A stretch of 64,000 nucleotides of DNA from Sphingopyxis fribergensis (GTDB lineage Bacteria > Pseudomonadota > Alphaproteobacteria > Sphingomonadales > Sphingomonadaceae): NCBI RefSeq assembly GCF_000803645.1, contig NZ_CP009122.1:1836501-1900500 (forward strand), in the 5' to 3' direction. Positions 9,147 through 17,254 of the stretch are shown one piece after another. The position numbers were made by a program, and so were the translations under genes. The notes under the pieces are model-generated. The model was not told where the DNA came from and searched no databases. It saw nothing but the letters and a program-made list of their open reading frames with translations. How positions within the stretch are numbered: the stretch's first letter is position 1; every line of letters starts with the position of its first letter.

Positions 9147-9236
9147 GGACAGGTGGCCGAGTGGTTTAAGGCAGCGGTCTTGAAAACCGCCGTGGGTGCA
9201 AGCTCACCGTGGGTTCGAATCCCACCCTGTCCGCCA
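9147..9236 (+). tRNA. tRNA-Ser (anticodon UGA)
   Basis: A 90-nt class II tRNA. Acceptor stem GGACAGG (9147-9153) pairs with CCTGTCC (9226-9232), then discriminator G and an encoded CCA (9234-9236). The anticodon arm is GCGGT/ACCGC around the loop CTTGAAA with anticodon TGA at 9181-9183. A long variable arm (from about 9191) identifies the serine type, and the T arm is GTGGG TTCGAAT CCCAC. It reads UCN codons. The minus-strand flavin reductase gene ends one base after the CCA. Confidence 0.97.
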
Positions 9237-9237
9237 A

Positions 9238-10323
9238 TTACGCGAAATGCAATCGCCGGTATTTTCCGCGGAAATAGAGCAAGGGGTCGCGGTGCGGCTC
9301 GAACTGCGCGCGCACTACACGGCCGACGAGGATGAAGTGATCGCCGGCTTCGTGCAGCGATTCGTGCTGGCATTCGAACGACACGAGTGAACTGCCGAGC
9401 AGCGGGACGCCGGTATGGCCCGGCGCCCATGGCTGGTTGGCAAAACGGTCCTCGCCCCGCGCGGCAAACCGGTTCGAGGTCGGTTGCTGTCCGATTTGCA
9501 GGACGTTTACGCCGAAATGCGTGGCCTCGCGCAGGGTGGGCGCTGTTCCCGCGGTGTTTGCTATGCAAACAAGAAGCAGCGGCGGATCGAGCGAGACCGA
9601 GGTAAAACTGTTCGCAGTCAGGCCGACCGGCGTGCCTTCGGCATCGAGTGCTGTCACAATTGTGATGCCGGTGGCAAAACAGCCCATCGCGTCCCGCAGC
9701 GTGCGCGGGTCCGACCCCGCCTTGAACTCCATCGCCTCGCGCGGCTGGCGCCGTTCTAGAAATTCGAGCAATTGGCCGAGCAGCGCTTCTTTACGGTCCG
9801 ATGCGAGTTCGAGGTCGCAATCATTAATGTCGGCGCTCTGGCCGAGCGGCAGTGCGGCGAAGAAGGCATCGCTGTCGGCGCTTGCCTCTGCGGGAGAAAA
9901 GCCGCCGCGAACGGCGAGAGTTGGAAGGACAAGGCGCGTCGCGGCGGCGCTTGCAATAACCACGTCGTCGACGGGCATGTCGACGAGAACAAGCCCCGCG
10001 GCGAGATGCGTCCCATCATCGAGGCCCAGCGCGTGCGCAGCGATCCAGCTGCCGCGTCCCGCTGCGACCACCACGGGCCTAGATCCCATCTGCGCGAGAA
10101 CGGCGCGCAAATCCTCGATATGCGGCGCCAGGTCGGTGCCATCGCGAAGGTCGAGATTGACGACGCGGCGGCCCGAGAGCACGAGCGCCTCGGCGACCTC
10201 GCGCCAATTCGCGCGGCTTTGGCCGATGTCGGGGACCAGGAGGACCGCCGGGTCATTCTCGTCACCCAGCATGTCGGCCGCCAGAACAACGCCGCCGAAA
10301 CCTTTATATTCGATGAGGCTCAA
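9238..10323 (-). CDS. Fusion: degenerate alpha/beta-hydrolase domain + flavin reductase domain
   Basis: 361-residue two-domain protein. Residues 1-185 follow an alpha/beta-hydrolase fold pattern (FGGVVLAADMLG, VLLVPDIGQSRANW, RRVVNLDLRDGTD), but the nucleophile elbow reads AGRGSW with Gly where Ser is expected, and the acid and His positions near residues 150 and 170 are not conserved, so this half looks catalytically dead. Residues about 195-361 are a flavin reductase (FMN-binding split barrel): AMGCFATGITIVTA, TANSFTSVSLDPPLLLVC and HFGVNVL are typical of HpaC/flavin reductase-like proteins that supply reduced flavin to monooxygenases. Start is TTG 10323 behind a GGGGGA ribosome site. No partner oxygenase is adjacent. 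Confidence 0.85.
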   Translation of the reverse strand: MSLIEYKGFGGVVLAADMLGDENDPAVLLVPDIGQSRANWREVAEALVLSGRRVVNLDLRDGTDLAPHIEDLRAVLAQMGSRPVVVAAGRGSWIAAHALGLDDGTHLAAGLVLVDMPVDDVVIASAAATRLVLPTLAVRGGFSPAEASADSDAFFAALPLGQSADINDCDLELASDRKEALLGQLLEFLERRQPREAMEFKAGSDPRTLRDAMGCFATGITIVTALDAEGTPVGLTANSFTSVSLDPPLLLVCIANTAGTAPTLREATHFGVNVLQIGQQPTSNRFAARGEDRFANQPWAPGHTGVPLLGSSLVSFECQHESLHEAGDHFILVGRVVRAQFEPHRDPLLYFRGKYRRLHFA

Positions 10324-10434
10324 AAATCCCCCTTGCCGTGCCGGCAGGCTGAAGCCGACGGCGTCCGATATGATCGATTGCGAAGAATCAGACCATATCG
10401 AAAGCCGCCGCGTCGCGCCAGCGTGCGGGGCGCA

Positions 10435-11415
10435 TTAGGCGCGCATCGACGCCAGCCGCTGGTCAACGATCGCATCGGCGTCGGCGATGATCCGGTCGAT
10501 GAGTTGTCGGCAGGTCGGGATATCGTGGATCAGCCCCTGCACCATGCCCGCCCAGAACACGCCCTTCGAAAGGTCCCCGGTTTCGAGCAATTCGCGGCCC
10601 GCCTTGCCGTTCACCAGTTCGGCGACGTCGGCGAAGGTCGCCTCGGGCACCGCGAGGCGGCGCACCACCTCTTCGCTCACCTCGCTCTTGCCGACGCGCG
10701 CGGTGTTCTTGAGGCTGCGGAAGATCAGGAAACTGCCGCGTTCGTCATTATCGATATAGGCCTGCTTCACATTTGGGTGGATCGGCGCCTCGACGGTGGC
10801 GCAGAAGCGCGTGCCCATGTTGATGCCCTCTGCGCCGAGGGTGAGCGCGGCGACGAGGCCGCGGCCATCGCCGAAGCCACCCGAGGCGAGCATCGGGATC
10901 TTCAACTTGTCGGCGGCGGCGGGGATCAGGATCAAGCCGGGGATATCGTCCTCGCCCGGGTGGCCGGCGCATTCGAAGCCGTCAATCGAGATGATGTCGC
11001 AACCCGCGCGTTCGGCCGACAGCGCGTGGCGCACCGCGGTGCATTTATGAAGGATGGTCACGCCATGGGGTTTCAGCATCTCCCAAATTTCGCGCACCGC
11101 CTGTGTGCCCGCGGTCTCGACGATCTTGACTCCGCCGTCGATGATCGCCTGCGCATAGGCCTTGTAATCGGGCGCGTTGATCGTCGGGAAGACGGTCATG
11201 TTCACGCCGAAGGGCTTGTCGGTCATCGCACGGCAACGCTCGATCTCGGCGCTGAGTGCTGCGGGCGATGGCTGGGTCAACGCGGTCAAAATGCCGAGGC
11301 CGCCGGCGTTGGACACCGCGCTCGCAAGTTCGGCATAGCCGACGCTCTGCATCCCGCCCTGGACGATCGGATGCTCGATACCCAGCATTTCGGTGATGCG
11401 TGTCTTGAAAGCCAT
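10435..11415 (-). CDS. NAD(P)H-dependent flavin oxidoreductase / nitronate monooxygenase family
   Basis: 326-residue FMN-dependent TIM barrel of the YrpB/2-nitropropane dioxygenase family. It opens MAFKTRITEMLGIEHPIVQGGM, with the substrate-side GGMQSVG and the catalytic His in GFECAGHPGE near residue 147. Phosphate-binding glycines are in ASGGFGDGRG and GAEGINMGTRF near 180-205. Members next to acyl-CoA genes often act in fatty-acid or ketone metabolism rather than on nitronates, so the reaction is unassigned. Ribosome site AGGAGA lies 7 bases before the ATG. Divergent from the acyl-CoA dehydrogenase gene at 11537; the palindrome at 11476 could serve both. Confidence 0.88.
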   Translation of the reverse strand: MAFKTRITEMLGIEHPIVQGGMQSVGYAELASAVSNAGGLGILTALTQPSPAALSAEIERCRAMTDKPFGVNMTVFPTINAPDYKAYAQAIIDGGVKIVETAGTQAVREIWEMLKPHGVTILHKCTAVRHALSAERAGCDIISIDGFECAGHPGEDDIPGLILIPAAADKLKIPMLASGGFGDGRGLVAALTLGAEGINMGTRFCATVEAPIHPNVKQAYIDNDERGSFLIFRSLKNTARVGKSEVSEEVVRRLAVPEATFADVAELVNGKAGRELLETGDLSKGVFWAGMVQGLIHDIPTCRQLIDRIIADADAIVDQRLASMRA

Positions 11416-11475
11416 CTCGATCTCTCCTGCGCGATCCCGCCCTTACGGCATGTCCGCCGCGATCCATGAAATAAC

Positions 11476-11491
11476 TTGACGCTTACGTCAA
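11476..11491. promoter_or_regulatory. 16-bp palindromic operator candidate, copy 1
   Basis: TTGACGCTTACGTCAA, with perfect 6-bp arms and a 4-bp spacer, lies in the divergent intergenic region 60 bp before the oxidoreductase gene and 45 bp before the acyl-CoA dehydrogenase gene. A near-identical copy occurs at 12763. From memory it resembles operators of the MerR-family regulator LiuR (branched-chain amino acid / acyl-CoA degradation); no such regulator gene is in this window. Confidence 0.6.
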
Positions 11492-11536
11492 CGTCGGGTT
11501 GACTTAAGGGATAGTTAGATAACGAAGGGAATCGGG

Positions 11537-12718
11537 ATGGCGGCGCGCGAAGGCATATCGGATCGGGCGCTGGCGATTGCCGCAAAGGTCGAAAGCTTCG
11601 TGCGCGAAATCGTCGTTCCCTATGAGCGTGACCCACGCCGCGACCATCATGGTGCACCGACCGACGAACTTGTGATGGAAATGCGCGACCATGCGCGCGC
11701 CGCGGGTGTGCTGACCCCGCACATCCTCGGCGACGGCGATCATCTCAATCAGCGTGAGACCGCCGTCGTGCTGATCAAAAGCGGCCTCTCCCCGCTCGGT
11801 CCCCTCGCTTGCAACACGATGGCGCCCGACGAGGGCAATATGTATCTGCTCGGCAAGGAAGGCAGCCCCGAAATCAAGGAACGGTTCCTGAAGCCGATGG
11901 TCGAGGGCCGCGTCCGCTCGGCCTTCTTCATGACCGAACCCGCCGAAGAGGGCGGCGCCGGATCCGACCCGTCGATGATGAAGACGACCTGCCACCTCGA
12001 CGGCAATCATTGGGTGGTGAACGGCCGAAAGACCTTCATCACCGGCGCGCTCGGCGCGCGCGTCGGCATCGTGATGGCGAAATCCGAACAGGGCGCTTGC
12101 ATGTTCCTCGTCGATCTGCCCGACCCCGCAATCCATATCGACGATGTGCCGAACACGATCGACAGTTCGATGCCCGGTGGCCACGCGACGCTGACGATCG
12201 ACAATCTGCGTGTCCCCGCCGACCAGATGCTGGGCGAGGCCGGCGAAGGCTTCCGCTATGCGCAGGTCCGCCTGTCCCCTGCCCGCCTGTCGCACTGCAT
12301 GCGCTGGCTGGGCGCGTGCATCCGGGCGCACGAAATTGCGACCGATTATGCCAACCGCCGCGAAGCGTTTGGCAAGCCGCTGATCGAGCATGAGGGCGTC
12401 GGCTTCATGCTCGCCGAAAATATGATCGATCTGAAGCAGGCCGAACTGATGATCGACTGGTGCGCATCGGTGCTCGACACCGGATCGCTCGGCACGGTCG
12501 AAAGCTCGATGGCGAAAGTAGCTGTGTCGGAGGCGCTGATGCGCACCGCCGACCGCTGCGTCCAGGTGATGGGCGGTACCGGCGTGACCGACAAGACGAT
12601 CGTCGAACAGGTGTTCCGCGAAGTCCGCGCCTTCCGCATCTACGACGGCCCGACCGAGGTTCATAAATGGAGCCTCGCGAAGAAGATCCGTCGCGACTGG
12701 AAAGCCGGGCTGGCCTGA
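11537..12718 (+). CDS. Acyl-CoA dehydrogenase (ACAD10/11-like)
   Basis: 393-residue flavoprotein oxidising acyl-CoA to 2-enoyl-CoA. Middle-domain FAD/substrate motifs are SAFFMTEPAEEGGAGSDP near residue 130 and HWVVNGRKTFITGA near 157. The C-terminal helical domain has RREAFGKPLIEHEGVGFMLAE near 275 and VMGGTGVTDKTIVEQVFREVR near 340, ending with YDGPTEVHKWSLAKKI, the form typical of ACAD10/11-type enzymes. All three domains are present, so it can work as a stand-alone homo-oligomer. First gene of the plus-strand acyl-CoA island, behind the palindrome at 11476. Confidence 0.93.
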   Translation: MAAREGISDRALAIAAKVESFVREIVVPYERDPRRDHHGAPTDELVMEMRDHARAAGVLTPHILGDGDHLNQRETAVVLIKSGLSPLGPLACNTMAPDEGNMYLLGKEGSPEIKERFLKPMVEGRVRSAFFMTEPAEEGGAGSDPSMMKTTCHLDGNHWVVNGRKTFITGALGARVGIVMAKSEQGACMFLVDLPDPAIHIDDVPNTIDSSMPGGHATLTIDNLRVPADQMLGEAGEGFRYAQVRLSPARLSHCMRWLGACIRAHEIATDYANRREAFGKPLIEHEGVGFMLAENMIDLKQAELMIDWCASVLDTGSLGTVESSMAKVAVSEALMRTADRCVQVMGGTGVTDKTIVEQVFREVRAFRIYDGPTEVHKWSLAKKIRRDWKAGLA

Positions 12719-12762
12719 CAAGGTCGCCAGTTGCGACGGGAAAAGCACAGCCTCAAAGTGCT

Positions 12763-12778
12763 TGACGTTTACGTCAAC
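12763..12778. promoter_or_regulatory. 16-bp palindromic operator candidate, copy 2
   Basis: TTGACGTTTACGTCAA, differing by one spacer base from the copy at 11476. It lies 51 bp before the next acyl-CoA dehydrogenase gene in a 110-bp gap, so the gene at 12829 probably starts its own regulated transcript. TTGACG can also serve as a -35 hexamer, so a MerR-type arrangement with the operator inside the promoter is possible. Confidence 0.6.
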
Positions 12779-12828
12779 GTCCGGTTCACTGGCGGCAACG
12801 AGACAATGGGAGAAGGACGGGTGCAGGC

Positions 12829-13923
12829 ATGACCATCCTCTACGATGAAGGTCAGCAGGCGATCGCGACCGAGTCGCGGCGCGTATTGGAGGCGCGGGTC
12901 GACAAGGACGCGCTGCTGCCGCTTCTCGAAAGGGTCGGCGAATATCATCGCCCCTTCTGGGATACCGCGAAGGAACAGGGCTGGACCGGGCTTGCGCTTC
13001 CCGAAGCCAATGGCGGACTGGGCCTTGGGTTGGCCGAGCTTGGCCTGATCGCGCATCAGGCAGGGCGCAGCATCAGCGGGGCGCCGTTCCTGACGTCGAG
13101 TTTTGGCGCGGCCAAGGCGATCGAGCTGTTCGGTTCCGACGCGCAGAAGCTGCGTTGGCTGCCCGGACTGGCAAGCGGCGAAATCATCGGCGCGGTAGCT
13201 TTTGCGGCCGGTCCCGACGCGCTGCCCCCCTGCCCCGACGTGACCTTTACCGACGACCGGCTCGACGGTATCGCGCGTGGCGTTTCCGCCGGGCTCGCGG
13301 CGAATATCGCCATCGTTTATGCAAATGGTCCGGGTATGCGGGTGCTCGCGCTGGTCGAACTCGCCGGAACGCAGCGCTCGGCAGTACCGAGCTTCGACAA
13401 TAGCCGCCTGATCGCCGACATCGGCTTTTCGGGCGCGTCGGCTGAAACGCTTGCAGCCGGCGATGCAGCGCGCGATGCGGCGCTCCATATACTGGCGTTG
13501 CAAGCTGTCGTGACGGCGCATGAACAGACCGGCGGCGCCGAGGTGCTGATGGAAATCGCACGCGACTATGCGCTGACGCGAAAGGCGTTCGGCCAGCCGA
13601 TCGGCGCTTTCCAGTCGGTGAAACATCGTATCGCCGAACTTTACGGGCTGGTCGAACTGGCGCGTGCGAACTGCATCCATGCCGCGGCGCGGGAGGGCGC
13701 CGCCGATTTCGTTACCGCGGCCGCGGCTGCGCGGTTGTCCGCGACCGAAGCCTATGACACCGCGGCGCGGGACTGCATCCAGATCCATGGCGGCATCGGT
13801 GTGACATGGGAAATCGGGCTGCACCTTCATATGCGCCGCGCACGCAGCCTTGCGATCGAACAGGGCAGCAGCCTGTTCTGGGAGGACGTCCTCGTCGATC
13901 AACTCGCGGGAGAAGCGGCATGA
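12829..13923 (+). CDS. Acyl-CoA dehydrogenase, probable small subunit of a heteromeric pair
   Basis: 364-residue acyl-CoA dehydrogenase homologue. The N-terminal domain has TGLALPEANGGLGLGLAEL near 50, but the middle domain is short and lacks the usual FAD-contact motifs with paired Thr/Ser. The C-terminal domain has ALTRKAFGQPIGAFQSVKHRI near 252 and IQIHGGIGVTWE near 320, and it ends without the catalytic-Glu segment of the YEGT type. This is the pattern of the non-catalytic partner in alpha2beta2 dehydrogenases such as mycobacterial ChsE1/ChsE2. ATGA couples it to the next dehydrogenase gene, supporting complex formation. Pairing is inferred. Confidence 0.88.
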   Translation: MTILYDEGQQAIATESRRVLEARVDKDALLPLLERVGEYHRPFWDTAKEQGWTGLALPEANGGLGLGLAELGLIAHQAGRSISGAPFLTSSFGAAKAIELFGSDAQKLRWLPGLASGEIIGAVAFAAGPDALPPCPDVTFTDDRLDGIARGVSAGLAANIAIVYANGPGMRVLALVELAGTQRSAVPSFDNSRLIADIGFSGASAETLAAGDAARDAALHILALQAVVTAHEQTGGAEVLMEIARDYALTRKAFGQPIGAFQSVKHRIAELYGLVELARANCIHAAAREGAADFVTAAAAARLSATEAYDTAARDCIQIHGGIGVTWEIGLHLHMRRARSLAIEQGSSLFWEDVLVDQLAGEAA

Positions 13924-15125
13924 GCGATCTCGAATCCTATCGCGCCAAGGCCGCGGCCTGGCTCCAGTCGATGGCCCCGACCTTTGGCCGCAACGCACGC
14001 AAAGGCCTTTCCGAGGCCGATGATTTGGCGCTCGGCCGCCGGTATCAGAAAGCGAAGTTCGACGCGGGTTTTGCCGGGATCAACTGGCCGACCGAATATG
14101 GCGGCCAAGGACTGAGCCATCTCGAAAAGGTCACCTTCGACGCCGAAGAAATGAAGCACGGATTTCCGAGCTTCTATTTCGGCATCTCGCTCGGCATGCC
14201 GGTGCCGGTGCTGATGCAGTTCGGCAGCGACAAGGATTTCGTCAAGGAACGCGTGCTGAAAGCGCTGCAGGGCGAAGAAATCTGGTGCCAGCTCTTTTCC
14301 GAACCGTCTGGCGGGTCGGACCTCGCCGGCCTGCGCACCAAGGCCGAACCCGACGGCAATGGGTGGAAGATCAACGGGCAAAAGGTGTGGACCAGCTGGG
14401 CGCATTATAGCGACTATGGCGTCATCGTCGTGCGCACCGACCCCAATGTGCCGAAGCATAAGGGCCTCACCTATTTCTGGGTCGACATGAAGGCGCCGGG
14501 TGTCACGGTGCGCCCGATCAAGCTTGCGGGCGGCGAAAGCCACGTCAATGAAGTCTTCTTCGACGATGTGAAGATCAGCGACGATCACCGCATGTCGCCG
14601 GTCGGCGGCGGCTTTGCGGTCGCCATCGCGACGCTGATGATAGAGCGTTATGTCGCGACCGACAGTGCGGGGTTCGGCCCGCATCTCGACCTGTTCGTCG
14701 AACTCGCGAAAGAGATTCAGCTCAACGGCCGGCCGGCGATCGAGGACGGCCGCATCCGGCAACAGATTGCGCGCAACTATGCGATGCGGTCGGGGCTCGA
14801 TTCGATCAACGTGCGCGCGCGGCTGATGATGCAGACGGGCATGATGCCTGGGGCCGAGGGCTCGCTGAACAAGCTGGTCGCGGTGCGCTCGCGCCAGAAG
14901 CTTTCGGAACTGGCTATCGATCTGCAAGGCAGCGACGGTTTCCTTTTCGACGAACATGCCTCGCAAAAGGAGGATTGGGCGTCGAGCTGGATCAACGCGC
15001 CGACGGGCCGCATCGCGGGCGGATCGGATGAGACGTTGCTCAACACGATTGCGGAAAAGGTGCTTGGCCTGCCGCAGGATCATCGCCCCGACAAGGGCAT
15101 TCCCTTCAACCAGATCCCCGCCTGA
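13920..15125 (+). CDS. Acyl-CoA dehydrogenase, probable large subunit
   Basis: 401-residue full-length acyl-CoA dehydrogenase. Motifs: INWPTEYGGQGLSHLE near 60, QLFSEPSGGSDLAGL near 124, WKINGQKVWTSWAHYSDYG near 150, and a C-terminus with GRIAGGSDETLLNTIAEKVLGLP, where the catalytic-loop region of large subunits in heteromeric dehydrogenases lies. The start ATG at 13920 overlaps the stop of the preceding small-subunit gene by 4 bp; a longer in-frame reading from 13806 would run through that gene and is rejected. Acts in the cytosol, passing electrons to ETF. Substrate unknown; the operon suggests branched acyl-CoA. Confidence 0.92.
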   Translation: MSDLESYRAKAAAWLQSMAPTFGRNARKGLSEADDLALGRRYQKAKFDAGFAGINWPTEYGGQGLSHLEKVTFDAEEMKHGFPSFYFGISLGMPVPVLMQFGSDKDFVKERVLKALQGEEIWCQLFSEPSGGSDLAGLRTKAEPDGNGWKINGQKVWTSWAHYSDYGVIVVRTDPNVPKHKGLTYFWVDMKAPGVTVRPIKLAGGESHVNEVFFDDVKISDDHRMSPVGGGFAVAIATLMIERYVATDSAGFGPHLDLFVELAKEIQLNGRPAIEDGRIRQQIARNYAMRSGLDSINVRARLMMQTGMMPGAEGSLNKLVAVRSRQKLSELAIDLQGSDGFLFDEHASQKEDWASSWINAPTGRIAGGSDETLLNTIAEKVLGLPQDHRPDKGIPFNQIPA

Positions 15126-15136
15126 GGAGCCGCCCC

Positions 15137-15919
15137 ATGAAAATCGATTCTACGGTTGCAGCAGTTGTGACGGGCGGTGCATCGGGGCTTGGCCGTGCGA
15201 CGGCAGAGGCGCTCGCCGCGTCGGGGGTGAAGGTCGCAATCTTCGATATCAACGACGCGCTTGGTGAAGAACTCGCGGCGTCGATCGGGGGACTGTTCGT
15301 TCATGTCGATATTACCGACGAGCAATCGGTGCTCGATGGCTATGCGAAGGCGCGCGCCGCGCATGGGCAGGAGCGCGTGTGCGTCCACTGCGCGATGACC
15401 TCGCGGCGCGGCAAGACGCTCGCTTACGACAAGGAGAGCGGCGGGTATCGCCGAACGCCCACCGCCGACTATGCCTTTGGCGTCGAGGGCATATTGACCG
15501 CGAGCTATCGTGTCGCATCGATCTCGGCCGAAGGCATGGCCAGTTTACCCGCAATGGAAGACGGCGAACGCGGCGCGATCGTGCTCACCGCCTCGGTCGC
15601 GGCGCAGGATGGTCAGATCGGCCAGGTCATCTATGGCTCGGCAAAGGCCGGCGTGAACGGCCTTGTCCTGCCGATGGCGCGCGACCTGATGGACCTTGGC
15701 ATCCGTGTCAATTCGATCATGCCCGGCGTGTTCGGCACGCCGCTGCTCAACAATATGAACCCGAAGGTGAAGGAGAGCCTTGAAGCCTCAGTCCCCTTCC
15801 CCAAGCGGCTTGGCAAGGCCGAGGAATATGCGAGCCTTGCGATGGAGATGGTCCGCAACACCTATTTCAACGGCCAAGCTGTGCGCCTCGACGGCGCAAT
15901 TCGAATGGCCCCCCGCTGA
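15137..15919 (+). CDS. SDR-family oxidoreductase, probable 3-hydroxyacyl-CoA dehydrogenase type
   Basis: 260-residue classical short-chain dehydrogenase. The cofactor glycine motif is GGASGLG near residue 14, an acidic Asp after beta-2 (IFDIND) favours NAD, and the catalytic Ser/Tyr/Lys are in TASVAAQDGQIGQVIYGSAK near 153-174. The usual NNAG segment is altered to VHCAM. The long variable loop between residues 88 and 118 resembles type II 3-hydroxyacyl-CoA dehydrogenases of the HSD17B10 group. It lies 11 bp after the dehydrogenase pair and before a thiolase, which fits the third step of beta-oxidation. Confidence 0.88.
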   Translation: MKIDSTVAAVVTGGASGLGRATAEALAASGVKVAIFDINDALGEELAASIGGLFVHVDITDEQSVLDGYAKARAAHGQERVCVHCAMTSRRGKTLAYDKESGGYRRTPTADYAFGVEGILTASYRVASISAEGMASLPAMEDGERGAIVLTASVAAQDGQIGQVIYGSAKAGVNGLVLPMARDLMDLGIRVNSIMPGVFGTPLLNNMNPKVKESLEASVPFPKRLGKAEEYASLAMEMVRNTYFNGQAVRLDGAIRMAPR

Positions 15920-15987
15920 GCTCCCCATCAACTCGCTTTCAATCAACCGACGATCTTCGAAGCTCTCCACGAAAGGATATCCACACC

Positions 15988-17238
15988 ATGGCCGAGGCCT
16001 ATATCATCGACGCCGTCCGTACCCCGCGCGGGGTCGGCAAGCCCGGAAAGGGCGCATTGTCGCACCTCCATCCGCAGCATCTTGCCGCGACCGTGCTCGC
16101 CGCGATCCGCGACCGCAACGATCTGGACACCGCGACGGTCGACGACATCGTCTGGTCGACATCGAGCCAGAACGGCAAGCAGGGCGGCGACCTTGGCCGG
16201 ATGGCGGCGCTTTCGGCCGGGTACGATACGAAGGCGAGCGGCACGACGCTCGACCGCTTCTGCGGCGGCGGCATCAGCTCGGTGAACTTCGCGGCGGCCA
16301 GCGTGATGAGCGGCATGGAAGATTGCGTCATCGCCGGCGGCACCGAGATGATGAGCTATACGACCGCTTATGCGGCCGAACAGGCGAATGCGGGCCTGCC
16401 GCAGCGGCTGATGGGATCGGGCCATGAGGCGCTCGACGAACTGCATCCGCAATCGCACCAAGGTGTATGCGGCGATGCGATCGCGACGATCGAAGGCATC
16501 AGCCGCGAAGCGCTCGACGCGCTGGCGCTCGTCAGCCAGCAGCGCGCCGATCGCGCGATCAAGGAAGGCCGTTTCAACAAGTCGGTGGTCCCCGTTCTCA
16601 ACCCCGATGGCAGCGTCGCGCTCGACCATGAAGAATTCCCGCGGCCGGAAACGACCGCCGAGGGGCTCGCGGCGCTCAAGCCCGCCTTCACCGGGCTCGC
16701 CGATTTCGACCTTGGGGGCGGCTTCACCTTTCGCAAGCAGGTCAATCGCCGCTACCCGGATGTCGAGATCCAGCATTTCCACCATGCCGGCAACTCGTCG
16801 GGCGTCGTTGATGGTGCCGCGGCGTTGCTGCTGACGTCGAAAGACTATGCGGACAAGCATGGCCTGAAGCCGCGCGCGCGCGTCGTCGCCTACGCCAATA
16901 TCGGTGACGATCCGACTCTTATGCTCAATGCCCCGGTTCCCGCAGCGAAGAAGGTGCTCGAAAAGGCGGGGCTGACCAAGGACGACATCGACGTCTGGGA
17001 AATCAACGAGGCCTTCGCGGTCGTCGCCGAAAAGTTCATCCGCGATCTCGATCTCGACCGCGAGAAGGTGAACATCAACGGCGGTGCGATGGCACTCGGC
17101 CATCCGATCGGCGCGACCGGGTCGATCCTGATCGGGACCGCGCTCGATGAGCTTGAACGTTCGGGTGGCCGCTATGGTCTCGTCACGATGTGCGCCGCGG
17201 GCGGCATGGCGCCCGCGATCATCATCGAACGTATCTGA
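15988..17238 (+). CDS. Acetyl-CoA acetyltransferase / 3-ketoacyl-CoA thiolase
   Basis: 416-residue degradative-type thiolase cleaving 3-ketoacyl-CoA with CoA. The nucleophilic Cys is in LDRFCGGGISSVN near residue 91, the substrate-binding NEAFAVV is near 342, the catalytic His in MALGHPIGATG near 372 and the second Cys in TMCAAGGMAPA near 403. It completes a set with the upstream dehydrogenases and the SDR, so acyl-CoA oxidation through thiolysis is covered except for a nearby hydratase, which occurs at 20278. Start ATG 15988 has AAGGA 10 bases upstream. Confidence 0.94.
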   Translation: MAEAYIIDAVRTPRGVGKPGKGALSHLHPQHLAATVLAAIRDRNDLDTATVDDIVWSTSSQNGKQGGDLGRMAALSAGYDTKASGTTLDRFCGGGISSVNFAAASVMSGMEDCVIAGGTEMMSYTTAYAAEQANAGLPQRLMGSGHEALDELHPQSHQGVCGDAIATIEGISREALDALALVSQQRADRAIKEGRFNKSVVPVLNPDGSVALDHEEFPRPETTAEGLAALKPAFTGLADFDLGGGFTFRKQVNRRYPDVEIQHFHHAGNSSGVVDGAAALLLTSKDYADKHGLKPRARVVAYANIGDDPTLMLNAPVPAAKKVLEKAGLTKDDIDVWEINEAFAVVAEKFIRDLDLDREKVNINGGAMALGHPIGATGSILIGTALDELERSGGRYGLVTMCAAGGMAPAIIIERI

Positions 17239-17254
17239 GCGACAGGAGAAGAGT

